Origin: Epiperipatus broadwayi
Taxonomy: Eukaryota > Onychophora > Udeonychophora > Euonychophora > Peripatidae
Assembly: GCA_028023455.1 (NCBI GenBank)
Contig: JAQFVV010012535.1
Span: 866,001 to 930,000, forward strand
DNA: 64,000 bases
Reading direction: 5' to 3'
Both the position numbers and the translations under genes were made by a program. Positions 1 through 12,463 of the stretch are shown in pieces (positions within the stretch are counted from its first letter, which is position 1; every line of letters begins with the position of its first letter). The notes beneath the pieces are model-generated. The model worked only from the letters and a program-made list of their open reading frames with translations, was not told where the DNA came from and did not search any database.

Positions 1-566
1 TTTTTGAAACTCTGTACATCCTTAACAAGGCATATCAAATATGCTACTATCCCACTCCATTATATTTTGACTATCTCTAGTGGCTATATACACTACAGCC
101 ACCATTCATTCTTGTCTTCCTAACCTTATCTCAAACCACAAATGTTCTTGACATTTAACAGTAATTAAATATTTTTTTGACATAACTCCTATACCACTAA
201 CTCTTTTTTCTTTTTCTTTTCTATTTATACCTTGCCCTACCAAGTCTTTTAGAATAGTTTCTTTTTCTCTTAGATGTGTTTCTACTATTGCTAATACCTT
301 AAGCTCTTTATTTTTAATTGCTTTGTTTAATTCCAGCCACTTTTCTTGTCTCCTACCACCTTGCAAATTCAACTACCCAATTTAACAATTTCTTCTTTTC
401 TAATTACTCTTTTATAAATTCTTTTGACTCTTTCTTCTCCATTACATTTATAAATAACTTGCTTACCATTAATTTTACAGGCCCATTTCTCTCCTCATCT
501 ACATTCATATCTAAAACAGCTATAACCAATCCATTTCTTCTTCCTTCTGATAACACTGCCACTTAA
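1..566 (-). pseudogene. Non-LTR retrotransposon 5' part: apurinic-type endonuclease start, runs off the window
   Basis: Reading the minus strand, an open stretch at 372-106 begins LNLQGGRRQEKWLELNKAIK and continues with LKVLAIVETHLREKE. This is the layout of the N-terminal strand and the E-T-H active-site region of exonuclease-endonuclease-phosphatase (EEP) domains in LINE ORF2 proteins, which nick target DNA. Upstream (566-373) a different frame reads like the end of a preceding ORF, with stops and frame changes. The rest of the domain lies beyond position 1. The piece sits directly downstream, on the same strand, of the RT fragment at 590-2000, so it belongs to a second copy in head-to-tail order. 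The clade is not assignable by eye. Confidence 0.6.
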
Positions 567-589
567 CACCCAATGTGATGTGATGTACT

Positions 590-2000
590 GTGACTTCTCC
601 TTAAATGGAGTCAGTAATCTCTCAGAAACTATCCCAAAAAAAACCTGTTAGCCACTTTGCCTTTCCCTCCATTTCCCATAATCTACTTCATCCCATTTCC
701 ACAACATAATCTTTGTCAACTCTATGGCCTTTATATCTAAATCCCCCTTATCTTTTCTCAAACCCAACAAAAAACCAATAACCCACTTTCTGTATAATCA
801 CTTTATTCATATTTATTCTTCCATAATTTCATTATTTGTACCCTTTCTGCTTTCAAGCATTTACATTCAATCAACAGATGCCTAATATTTTCTATGCCTT
901 CCTTACACTATTTGCAGACTAAATCACTCATATTTTTCCATTTACATGTATATTCTCTTCTCACTAAAGATCCTATTCGAGCTTTAAATAATAAACTATT
1001 TTCCTTGCTATTATCATAAATTAACTCACACCAATGTTCTGTTTACTTCTATATATATTTAATCTCTTTTTATTCTCCATACTAGTTCTCCATCTCTCCT
1101 ACTTCCTATTCTTTATTAATGCATCCATTCTTTTATCCCATTCCTTACTACTATAACACTCAACAATCCTCCTAACACAATCATCCCAACTTTTCTACAA
1201 GTATACTGATAAATTCTTTATCCAAATCTTTTGCATACTACATTACCTTTCTCATCCATCTTGTTGCCTGCCCTTTACTCATAACTAAATACTATTTTGG
1301 CTATTCTTTTATTATCCATAAACTGCAACTTACCAAACATTTTCATTTTACTTTTTGCATCTCTCATATAAAAATTTGACCATTCCATTTCTCCTTGAAT
1401 TGCCTCCTTTGCTGTCCACACCTCTGCATCTGATGCATGTCTTCCTACTTCCCTTTGTACTTTTTCTAAGTAATGTAATACCTCTTTACTAACACATAAC
1501 ACATCATTACCATATGTTAACCCTGCTACTGCAACTCCCTTCCATACAATTCTAGCTACATCATATTTATTATATGAAAACACTGTTAATTTCTTTACCA
1601 AACCCTTTCTTTTCTTTGCTTCATTTACTAATTTTTTCTCCCATTCATATAACCAATTTTTCTGATTATTTAAGATGATTCCCAAATTACTATATCTATC
1701 CACCACACTTAACCTTATATCCCCCAATAAAAATTCTATATCTTCTCTTTCTCCTGTATTAACCACCATTATATTTGATTTTTCTTCACTAAATTTAATC
1801 CCCATCTCTTTATCCACTCTTGCACATGTCCTCAGCATACCTTCCATATCTTCTCTTTTTTCTGCACACAAAAAGACATCATCCGCAAAAAAAACCAACA
1901 AAATATATACTCCCTTGCCACCTATTAACGGAATCTCTATCCCTCTTCCTAGTCTTTCTATTATTTTCTCCATGTTCTTTTATAAGTTGGTGGCTCCCCC
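590..2000 (-). pseudogene. Non-LTR retrotransposon reverse transcriptase 3' half with C-terminal zinc motif, 5'-truncated
   Basis: The minus-strand open frame 1973-1275 contains LLVFFADDVFLCAEKRED, the FADD catalytic box of a LINE reverse transcriptase, followed by a typical region after the palm (SEEKSNIMVVNTG, YSNLGIILNN). Downstream at about 920-850, after several stops, comes a Cys-X2-Cys (interrupted by a stop) followed by HLLIEC, the zinc-binding pattern found near the C-terminus of many LINE ORF2 proteins. Homology stops abruptly near 2000 at a poly-C run (about 1996-2010), so the copy is 5'-truncated inside the RT domain. Several stops make it a dead copy. Confidence 0.75.
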
Positions 2001-3430
2001 CCCCCACCCCAATTATCTTAAAAAAATTCCAGAATGCATATTAAATGCTTACCTAATTGTATACATCTTATACCTTATTGATAATATTTATTTTCTTAAT
2101 AGAAATAATAATAATAACTTTCCATACTTGAAAAAATGCACTTTTTAATGTATTGAAATATAAGCAGATAGTTTCAACTTAACAGTTTTTTTCAAAGCTT
2201 ATTTTATATTTAACAAAAAAAAAGTTCTATACATGTTTTTATTTCTTTATAATCTTTTAATATTTATTCATAGTCTTATTTTTCTGTTGTTATCTGATAA
2301 CTTTTATAACATTTTCCAAAGCTTTGACGTATTACTTTTAAAAACACCTCATAATCAGCAAAATCTACATAATTCAAATAATACCATTTATTTTTATTCC
2401 CTTGGTTTTCTATTTTAATTTACCAAAAAAAAAAAAAAAAACATATCTAAAAATTAATGTAAATAGTTTTGTGAAGATAAAAATTTCTTCGTGTACATTT
2501 TTATTATTGTTCATCTTCTTAATGATGTATCTAACTACTATTGCAGTTTGACAAATATTTTTCAGATTTTGACAAAATTTGGGTCTATACTTTGATGTTA
2601 CAAAGTTTTCATCATTATCATATACAGAGTTAATACTTGGCTTTGATCTTTTGTGTTAAGAACTCTTTGAAGCCCAAATTATTCATTTGGTTGGTTTGAG
2701 AATAAAGTTTACTGTACAGGAGATGTAATGATCTTAGAATAAATCATTTGAAAATGATGAGATTGATAAATCTAATATTTCTAATAACTTTTTTAAATAT
2801 CAATATACCACGCACTCTTATATTCATCTGATACATTTTTATTTACTTATTTGGTATGTAGCTTTGCAAACAACTTTTCTATTTTTTTCATCTTCTTTTA
2901 AGAAATCAATAATATTTTATTATTTCCTGAAGATTCTATTCTTCATATTTTTAATTACATCTCATTTCTTCACTTAGCATTTTAGATGTAAAAGTTACTT
3001 TTTATTTTATTTATTATACAGTTGTTGTTTTTTTTAGCTCGTCCCTTTTTAGTAATACTATCATTCTTATTTCAATTTTTTTTTTCAAGAACAAAAAATT
3101 ACACTTTTAATATTTTTTGTTCTATGTATTTGCTTGCTAATTCTCAATTATATTTTTTTATCATTCACTATTTTTGTTACCATTTTATAGAATTCTAAAG
3201 ACTCACTTCTTGTAAGCATATAATTTTTAGAGAGGTTCATTTTTTCAATAACATTGCCATGTGTCATTTAAAAATTTACTGGTGAATTGTTGTTTATTTT
3301 TGCACTGCTTATCCGTGTAGCTCACTTTAATCAAGTATCAGTTGTCTTCTTATTGAATTTGTTGAAATCTGAATCGTCACCAACGTCTATTAATAATTTA
3401 TAACGATGTACAAAGTTTAGATTAAATTCG
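2001..3430. other. AT-rich stretch without recognisable feature
   Basis: No coding or RNA signature is seen. A poly-A run lies at about 2425-2442. The segment nearest 3430 may include decayed RNase H sequence from the gypsy relic next to it, but I cannot read it with confidence. Confidence 0.4.
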
Positions 3431-3440
3431 CTGCATATTT

Positions 3441-5450
3441 TTAAAGCTTGTTTATTAAAAGTCTTGAATTTGTTGAATATCCCTTCATTGATTCAACTCT
3501 TTTGTCTAGCCATCGATATAATGGTTCAGCAGCTTCGGTTTTGTGCTGAATGAAGCTCGCATAATAATTGACAATACTAAGGAATGCCTGAAGCTTCCTT
3601 TTGTGTGTGAGTGTTTGACACATTTAGAATAGTCTTTATTTTCTCTTCATTAAAAAAAAATATCTTGGGCTGCAATCATGAATCCAAAAAAGTATAATTC
3701 CTCAACTTCAAACACACACTTATTACAGTTTTAATTTCTATTTTCATAAAATTTGTTTAGAAGCTTTCTAGTGGACTCAATTGTTCCTTACTTCATATCA
3801 CTAGTAGAAAATTACAAAATATGGACTGGCTTCAGGAATTGTAGCCACTGATTGATTAACTACTCATTAGAATATGGCTAAGACAACCAAAATATGAAAT
3901 GGCTCTTGAGTTATAATTGCTAGTACTCTAGAATTTTTCTCATCTCTAGGTAATTGAAGATATATTAGAGGTCTATTCTAGAAAATGTTCTACTTCTAGA
4001 TAAAGTAGAAAAAAATTGTTTAACTGTTAGAGAGGGGCAATTATAAAAATTTAAGACTTGATTTATTATACAGAAATGATCTCCGAAGATTTGTAACTCT
4101 CCATTGATTTTAATAATGTGCAAAATTGGTGTAATCTATTTCATAAAGAGTGATTGGTTTGATCACTCTCTGGATAGCAATGTATTCATCTCCCTGAATT
4201 TAGTTCTTAAAGTAAAAAATATTGGCTTATGACTGACAATAAAAGACAGCTAATTAGTTTAACATATTTATTTATAAGTAATTGAAGAGGTGTTCCTTGA
4301 TAATGATGCAAATCAGGTTCAAAAACTTTCACTTTGATTAGTGGGTATCAGCCCATTAAGTTCCTATGATAACAATTATGTACATTTAGATTCTTTCTGG
4401 ACATTGACCTCAATCTGAACCAGGAGTGTAACTCACCCTGATAATCATAGATAAAATTTGGAATGGGCTTCAGATTGACTTTTTGATTTTTAGTTATTCT
4501 TGCCCCCAACACTTACTTGAGACAAAGGAGAAGGTCAAGCCAGAATCAATCATCATTTCCATAGAATTATTTTTAATGATAATTAATTTTATAAAAGCAG
4601 GCACTTCACCTTTCTCATTAAATGCCTATATATGTAAATTTTTATGACTTGATTGACAGTTCTGCTCATTAGATGAAACATTATTACTATTTTCTTCTTT
4701 TTGTAAAACAGATAGTTTTAATATATCCAATACATTGAAAAAATCTGACAGTTTGTCATTTATATCTATGCATTGACTGGAAAAATGGTGGGTTTTTTTT
4801 TTTTTGCTATGGTAATAATTTTTTGCAATTGCTTGGTATTATGTTTACCTTCAGTAATTAGTGTGCAGTCAACCCTATGAGACTGCTTTTGTCATGTCAG
4901 TTTTATTTCTGCTTTTGTATAGAGCAAAGTTTCTCTTATGGCCACTGGAGATAATATAGTATCAATTGTAATATGGGAATCCATCAGTAATCAGATGCTT
5001 AATACCTGATCTTTCATACCACATGTAAATAAATCTCTAAATGACCTCTTAAGGAATACTCCAAATTTGCAGACCAACCCTATCCTTCACAATTCACAAA
5101 TGTTTTTCATCATCTCCTGGTTGCATTTAGGTTGAATCTATATTTTAGGTTTGGTGTAAATATCCATTTAGAGGTTCAATGGTCTTATCAAACAATACTT
5201 TAGAAGGATATAAGATTGCTTTCTGTGACATAAAAACCTGGTAAGTAGTTAATCCATAGAAACTTACAAGCTTTACCAATCTTACTTTTGGTTTAATTTC
5301 ATTAATATTCATATAAAAATTCCATCTTTTCCAAGTACATTGATCAAGATCCTGTGCAAGTTGGTACAAGTTTTTCAAGAGACCCCATTTGAGCCATTAT
5401 ATATAAAAAAACTTTCAAGACTACATTTCAATGAGTATTCATTATTTCAC
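3441..5450 (-). pseudogene. Ty3/gypsy LTR retrotransposon relic: gag, aspartic protease, reverse transcriptase
   Basis: Minus strand, in normal order. (1) Gag-like frame 5378-5145: WKRWNFYMNINEI...VKLVSFYGLTTYQVF resembles the helical capsid region of gypsy Gag proteins, and the following frames read FTCGMKD. (2) Protease about 4600-4500: VPAFIKL then MEMMIDSGLTFSFVSSK, a retropepsin D-S-G active site near 4540-4551. (3) RT about 4200-3441: INGELQIFGDHF, FSRIDL and finally LQAFLSIVNYYASFIQHKTE at 3623-3441, the thumb region that precedes RNase H. Frames shift often and stops are frequent, so it is inactive. No integrase or LTR pair was recognised. The assignment to Ty3/gypsy rests mainly on the thumb motif. 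Confidence 0.8.
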
Positions 5451-7289
5451 TTCACTGGCATTTGGATATTTATCACTACATGTTGTATGTCTAGCCAAAT
5501 ATATCATATCCTAGTCTCTTGTTAATTATCACATAAAATTAAAAAAATCTAATATTATAAGTGTTTTAATATACAATGATAACATATATGAATGAAGGGT
5601 AATCTCACTTAACAATTAGACAATTCATTCTCAACACATACATAGGTCTAGAAGATAACAACAAGAACATAAGCTAATCTTCTGAATTGCCTTCGTTGAT
5701 CTTTAAACTTGTAGACAGTTGTATTCATGGGTAAAAAAGGTAAAGAGACAGTCTGTTTCTTCTAAAAAATAAAAGGAATGGACCACTGAGTAAACTATTA
5801 TTTTTATTGGTCTGTTTGTTTACATATATTATCCAATGATAATTATTTCCTATTCACAAATTGCAAATGATACGTTTATTTTAGTTTGCAAATAAGTGAT
5901 TTGTGTATACTAAACTTTTGTTTTTGAATAAACTGTGCCAGCTCAGATGTTGGTTTATTGGATCTCAGGCCATGTATTTAGAAGGAAATTACTTTTTTTG
6001 ATTGAAGTTATATTGACATGGAAAATATTTTAATTAAATTTATACTTATTTTTTGTCTTTTATCATTGCCAATATCCTGGTACCAGCAATGATAAAAAGT
6101 GTCAACAAACATGAGGGGAAATCAAAAAGGTCCTGAAAAATGTAAATTAAAAAACAAGGATAATTTCAAGCTAATATAACACTACTCAATTATAATGAAG
6201 CTCTACAAATGTTTTATAATAAAACAAGTTTCAGTAAGTTTATATTCACAGAAATTCTTTTTTGTTAATATTTTAGAGCACCATTAACGACTTTTTTCCA
6301 AAACCTGCAAACCTACAGCTAGTCCTGTGGACAAATCATTCCATAATGATTTTTGGTGAGGCCATTGTGGTTTCAATTATTTTCTGCGATGCAATCCGAT
6401 GAAAACTCATGTTGAATTGTAATTAGTCAACCAGCAATGTTTTTTTATTTTTCAGCCATTGACTTTTTATTTATAAATGAATTTTCAAACAATCTTTATT
6501 CTTTTCTTTTTAGGGAAAGGATAAGAATCATACTTGTTGCCCAAAAAGCATTTTAAAGTGTTTGCTGTTAACCATCGCCATTTTAGAAACTTCAATCTTT
6601 TCGAACGATGCATTGAACTGTTGTTGTTTTTTCTATGTTGCCAGTTAGTTGCTTTTCTTTTATTTATATTGTGACAATTGTAGCGATTTAGCTATATATC
6701 ATCATCGGCTGATACTTAAAATCAGTTCAGAATTTGATGCATTTTTGATTTCTAGATTTTAAGTATAAAAAAATCGCATCCCAATTAAATTTTTTGGAAT
6801 TTAGATGATGAAAACGGCTAACTTTTATTATAAAATGTATTTTTAAAAACACTATTATTTTTTATAAATCTTTTACTACGAACATGGAATAGTTAAAAAA
6901 CCAAGTACTTGTAATAAGTGTGTGTATATTTATAAATAAAACCAAGAAAATTAAGTGCTCGTTGATTGTAAAAAAAATCGTAAATCAGTAAACATGTGAA
7001 TTACGATAAATTTAATATTTTCATAAATGGATTGTCAGAACATATCTATATTTTATAAAACATGTTTTTGTAACCAACCATGTTTAATAAAAATATATGA
7101 CCTTCCAACAAGATAATACTTGTCTTCACCTGGGTGAAAAAACAATAATAACGTTGTAGCAGAGACTGTTATATCATGTGTTTGTTATATCATATGATAG
7201 TTGAATAGTTTGATTTAAATTTGACAGTATTTTTTATATTTGTGTGAAGAAATTCTTCCAAATAGTTAGCAAATTCATTGTTTCTTCAG
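5451..7289. other. AT-rich stretch without recognisable gene
   Basis: Only a small hairpin is apparent: about 13-bp arms at 6057-6069 and 6084-6098 around a short loop. Nothing else is supportable. Confidence 0.4.
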
Positions 7290-7660
7290 TTTATTAATGC
7301 AATTGATTTTTTAAAATATTTCTATAGCCTCTCTAAATACTCTTTGGTCATAGTTATTGCAAATAGATATGATTTAAGTATTTGAGAAATCTATGTGATG
7401 GCCACTTTCAAAAACTTGAAGAGCTAGTGCTAAAGATGTTGAGAATGTTTTTATTGCACTAATGTGCTCATTTCTTCTAGCACGTATAAATTTCGATTGC
7501 TCCGTGCTATATATGTAATTGGGATATGCCATATGGGATCTCAAAGACTCCTTGAACTTCCAGAGAGATACATCTTTAGATTTGATCGGAATATTATTAA
7601 TCTTTTGTTCTGTAGAGAATATTATTTTATTAAACATGGTTGCTCTTGAAAACATGTTTT
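7290..7660 (-). pseudogene. Penelope-like retroelement C-terminus (GIY-YIG nuclease region) remnant
   Basis: The minus-strand frame 7655-7374 contains FIRARRNEHISAIK and ALQVFESGHHIDFSNT. The R...EH..AIK block followed by a 'H-(V/I)-x-E-x-G-H-x-I-D-F' block is the pattern of the GIY-YIG endonuclease of Penelope-like elements. Downstream (7373-7300) the same strand reads VFREAIEIF, the usual last conserved block (R-E-A-I-E-I). The catalytic GIY and YIG strands are degraded (PNYIYSTEQ stands where a YIGQT-like motif is expected). No RT domain is found upstream, so the copy is truncated. Confidence 0.6.
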
Positions 7661-7839
7661 ATAAAACGTCTTTTGCCGATGTGAATATATATATATAAAC
7701 ATTACTATTGCTGTAAATTTATTTGAAATGAAAAGTGGCTTTAAAAATAGATATGTAGTAGTACTAACAATATCTTCATTCAATGTCTTGATTTTTACGT
7801 AGTAGTCTTTGAAAAAAAATATAGGATTATGATTTATGA

Positions 7840-8120
7840 ATCAGGGTCAAGATGCAATATAGGTTTGGAAGTGAAGTTTTTAATTTGAATCAATTAAAAA
7901 TAAATATAAAAATTGTATCTCTAGCTTCTAAATTTACAGTATTGCTGATGATTATTTTTTCTTGCGGTTTAAATGATGCTTTATAGAACGTGCATTATAT
8001 TTTCAATGCAATTTTTTAAAAATCTTATTTAATCATTAATATTGAAAAAATTCAAGATCTTTATCATCTAGTGCAAAAAAGCAACTTTTAGCTCGGGTGG
8101 TTGAAAAATATTTTAAATGT
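7840..8120 (+). pseudogene. RTE-like reverse transcriptase core remnant with frameshifted YADD box
   Basis: The plus strand reads (E)VFNLNQLKINIKI..LASK, then CAG TAT followed by one extra T and GCT GAT GAT. This is the Q-Y-A-D-D catalytic box of RTE-like LINEs broken by a one-base insertion at about 7940-7956. It is followed by text resembling ALQNVLNIFNAIFKNL. The same block, with YADD decayed differently, recurs at 34630-34740, so both come from one family. No open frame spans it. Confidence 0.55.
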
Positions 8121-10055
8121 TGAAGCGTACTAACTAATATAGTTCTGTTGCAGCATTTAAAAAACTATTTTTTCATAATTCACTTTAAAAAGGTAAGTGG
8201 ATTACTTTTCGGGAAAACGTATTACCTTTCATCTAACATAAAAGCACTGGAAAATGTTTAAAGATTCTCCCGAAAATTCTAAAAATATGACTTAAACCTC
8301 ATAAAATCATCGATATATTTTCGATTTTCTGAATTCGATACCATTGAATTTAAAGACATATCTTTGTAGCATTGGACATATGGATTGAATGAACTGTAAC
8401 AGTGTTTCCTAAAAGTACTTACTTTCAAATTGAACGAGTTTATTAATGATAGAAGCAAATTTTTCTTATGCTATAAAGTCTATCTTAAAAAAACACTTTT
8501 AAAAAGTGCAATAATGATTATTTTTATTGGAATGTTAACATAACAACAGTTATACAATGGAGAAACAAAATTAGGTAATGTTTAGAAATCATTCGAAAAG
8601 TAAAGCTGTTGAGGAAGTTAAAAGATAGCTTTGCAAAATATCAAATAAGCAGATTAAAAAAATAGCATATAAGATAAACTATCTTTCTTTATGATTTAGT
8701 TTGGACAATCTAAATTTATAGTCTTTATCTTTTTTTTAGAAAAAAATTCTGATCTTAAATAGGAAGTGTCTTATATATATCATTTTATCTGTTATTTTAC
8801 TTAAAGAATTATATTCTTTAGGTGAACAAGATTAGATGTCTTTAACTATATAGTAATCTTTCCATTCACCAAAATCTCAAAACTATCACATAAAAAGCAG
8901 AGACCATTTTGTAGGAAAAATATATGAATTACCTAAATTATAGAAAAATAATTTGATGGCAAGGAAGTTAATTCTCAAAGGACTGAAAGCAAAGTCTCAA
9001 ATGATGAAAATTGATAATCAACTTTTTGATAATAAGATAAAATCAAAGAGTTGGAGTCATAAAAGTATCAAAATTGAATTTACTTAGTTTGTAATGTGTG
9101 CATTATATAAATGTATTGTCATCACTAGAGCATTGGCTTTTGAGCATTTATGGGAACATTTCTCCATTGTTCAAAGTGGAAAGCAATAGTGATTTGAATA
9201 AAAATGCTCAGGATTGCATCTATAAAGTGTGATTAAAAATTTAATATTTCAATTGTTATTTCATTGTAAACTTGTCAAATGTTAATTTTTGTCCAGTTTC
9301 TGGATACTGATACAGTTTCTGGATAATATAATATGCATGGGTGGTGGGGGTGTGTCATGATCCAAATGACTAACAATTAAGATATCTAGATTTCCAAAAA
9401 AACTAAGTAAACTTTTTTTTCAGGGCAGTTTGAAAAAAATATTAACTATGATTGGGAAAAGATTAATAATTCCTTATTACTTGTAATGGAAATTTGATTA
9501 GTATTTAAATTATTAAAATAATTTTTTTCTAATTTTGAAGCGTAAAAAATCAATATAATATTTATGAGAACTGCTGTCTCAGATACATATGTGTATAAAA
9601 GTATAAATATACAAATTTATATTTCACAAGATTGTGTTGATTATTAGTTAATTATTTAATATTCATATATAAAACTGTTCAGCTGGGCTTTAGTTGTAGT
9701 GGCATCTTTATCAAAGATGTCCGAAGCAATTTTAAATATAATAATTATTAATTGGTCAAATGCTTTAGTGAAATATAATTTTCTATTTCATCAACAGGAA
9801 AAATCCATGTATACAATTAAAGCTATATTCAAAAAAGAATTGGTTTTATTTTTTGCCACAGTATTTGAGTTTGATAAAAACTTTTTTTAATCGAAATATA
9901 TGTTGGCAATCAAATAAAAGAGTTTTACAGAAAAATAAAAATACAGTGAAGGTTTGCGTTAGCAAAACATTTTTTAGAGCTTCTCTCTGCTTTAAATTGT
10001 AAGGATAGGTTTATTATCTAAATTGCTTGTTCTTTTTCTCTTTATTTTTAAAGAC
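8121..10055. other. AT-rich stretch without recognisable feature
   Basis: Decayed LINE sequence may continue a little beyond 8120, but I cannot align it. The short open frame at 9699-9890 has no recognisable motif and is not supported as a gene. Confidence 0.35.
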
Positions 10056-10059
10056 TATT

Positions 10060-10215
10060 GGTTGAAAAGTTAAAAGTGGCGTTTCCTTCCAATAATTTTT
10101 CCCAGACCTAAATGGTTTTTACTTAATCCTTATCTTTCATTTATGTTATTGGATCTTTAAAAATGTCCATAGCTTCTCTTAATAATCTTTGAGTATAATG
10201 GTCAATTTTTCCCAG
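10060..10215 (-). pseudogene. Second Penelope-like C-terminal remnant
   Basis: The minus strand from about 10205 reads HYTQRLLREAMDIFKDPIT, matching the R-E-A-(I/M)-(E/D)-I block that ends the GIY-YIG region of Penelope-like elements. It parallels VFREAIEIF in the copy at 7.3 kb. Only this tail is left. The 170-bp MITE at 10282 lies just upstream in element orientation. Confidence 0.4.
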
Positions 10216-10281
10216 ATTACACTTTATTAAAATTGATATTTAAAGTTGTAATTAATAATTTGTGTATGTAAGTAATATATA

Positions 10282-10451
10282 TTAAGGCTATATATAACCT
10301 TAAGACTATGTGCCTAGATGCGACAATAGGGACCTCTACAAATCTTAACAAAAGATTAAACTTTTGTCTTTTAAAGTTTAATCTTGTGTTACGATTTGTA
10401 GACGTCTCTACTGTCGCATCTAGGTGCATAGTCTTAAGATTATAGCCTTAA
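10282..10451. mobile_element. 170-bp palindromic MITE with TTAA-GGCTAT ends
   Basis: The sequence folds on itself almost completely. The left end ttaaggctat (10282-10291) matches the reverse complement of the right end atagccttaa (10442-10451). The inner blocks gactatgtgcctagatgcga and tcgcatctaggtgcatagtc are also reverse complements with one mismatch. The centre (10345-10390) is a smaller hairpin of aaagattaaac and gtttaatctt. TTAA on both edges could be a target duplication, as in piggyBac-type elements, but no transposase is present to confirm this. Confidence 0.75.
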
Positions 10452-11197
10452 AATTGATATTGTTTTGTGAAATTAATGTGCAAGTAAATAGATAATAAAT
10501 CGAAATAAAAATATGTTTTCATCTTTTTGACATTAATTGTAAGATTAATCTGACTAATTGATAAAATTTCTTTGGAATGCTATGACTTTTATGAAATTCC
10601 TTATCAGGGTTAACTTCTTTTATATATCAAGTGGATTACAAATAATAGCAGAAAACCAGAACACATTTTTGTTGCTAGGAAAAATTAATTCATTGGCTAT
10701 TTACTCACAAATTAGAATAGATAAATTAAATAAAAATTATGGCCAATAGAAAAAAGTTATTGGTGGAAAAAAATGATCATTCAAGATCTTTGAAAGGAAT
10801 AGAATGACAGGAAAGAAGAATTGAACTAATAAATACTATTATAATTTTAAAAAAGAAAAACTTCTGAAAGAAGGGACAAGATCAAACATGTACAGATTTA
10901 ATTATGTTTTATTTTTTTCTATAAAATTATTATATTTGATAGGTACCATATGAGAAAGAGGACAGCAGAGAAATAAATCTGGCCAAGGATTCTTCAGGCA
11001 TTTAGTAAGTCAAATTATTGAGTTTTCTGTCAAACAATCATGTTTTATATAAAAATATTTGAATTAGTATATATTAGTGAAACTAATAATAATAGGAATT
11101 TTCTGTTATGGAGACATCTAATTTATCAGCCATTTTATCAGCAACAGCCAATCGTAAACAAGTATGACCAGTCCAACTCCAAAATTGTATTTAATCA

Positions 11198-11200
<3 letters not shown>
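10452..11200. other. AT-rich stretch without recognisable feature
   Basis: Nothing recognised. Short open frames here are AT-rich and lack motifs. Confidence 0.35.

Positions 11201-11235
<35 letters not shown>
11201..11235. repeat. (TA)n microsatellite
   Basis: Uninterrupted alternating TA just outside the left end of the giant inverted repeat. It continues as shorter TA runs up to 11278. Confidence 0.9.
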
Positions 11236-11239
<4 letters not shown>

Positions 11240-12406
11240 TATATTTAACTTAATTTATGTATATCATATATATATATATTGTACCCTCACTTCCAGGAAA
11301 TATATAACTATAATCACTTGATCTAGCTCAGATACATAACTATGTTTATTTAAAATGTATCTAAATTAACAATAACTATATTTTTAAGAATATCAATGAT
11401 TAAATTAGCTTAACTAATAAATAATAATCTAGTTCTGTTTTATAAAATTAAATAAATGAATATCTAATCAAATCATGAGACTATGAAGTTAGTTTACAAG
11501 TGGCAAAGCGAATACATTAAGTTAATCTCCCACTGGATATCACCTTAATGGCATACGAATATTATCCCTATTCCTATTTCTTAAATACTACATTTATAAT
11601 ACTCTTATATCTTTAATCAAAATTAACTAAGTAAATGACTCTTAATAAATTAATCTGAATATCTTCATAAAATTGATTTAGCTCAAACTATTTCAGGTTC
11701 TTTGAAAATAATCTCAAACAATTATAACTTTTGTAATCACGTATGATAAGGGATTTAATACCATTCCTAACTACAATTTAATAATACTACTAATAACAAA
11801 ATAGTAATACTAATTTTTAATCTATAATTCACTCTCCTATTTTTCTACTTATAATGTTGTTTTTGGATATCACATAATAAAAATGTAATGTAATTTTCTA
11901 CTATCTATATGGCATCTTAAACAAACATATTTAACACGATATTATAATCTGAGAATATGTGGCAATTATTATTAATACAATTTAATGTAAACCTTTGGTA
12001 ATTGTCCCATGACCATTAGAATAATACAATAAGTAAAACTTCTTAAATAAAACATATCAATAAAACATTATAATTCTTAAATTAAAAATTTATTTATGAG
12101 GTGCAAATATTATGTTTTAATTATCATTATTTATGATTATGTAATTGTGATGTGAAGAAATTGAGTCAACACCAAAAATTTATAAAAACAAATTTAACAA
12201 TTTTATTACCAAACCTAACAATAAAATTATTTACATTTTGATAGAATTCTATTTATTCATATTCAGGTACTTTTCCGAGATAAATCAAATGACTTAAAAT
12301 ATAAGATACAGAACATTTTCTTAAAAAAAAAACATTTCTTATTTTTAAAATGTCATTATATAATTTTTGTTATAGTTATTATATTTATTTAATTCCATAA
12401 GTTTTT

Positions 12407-12410
<4 letters not shown>

Positions 12411-12459
<49 letters not shown>
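12411..12459. repeat. (TA)n microsatellite
   Basis: About 24 TA units inside the left arm of the giant inverted repeat. Confidence 0.9.
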
Positions 12460-12463
<4 letters not shown>

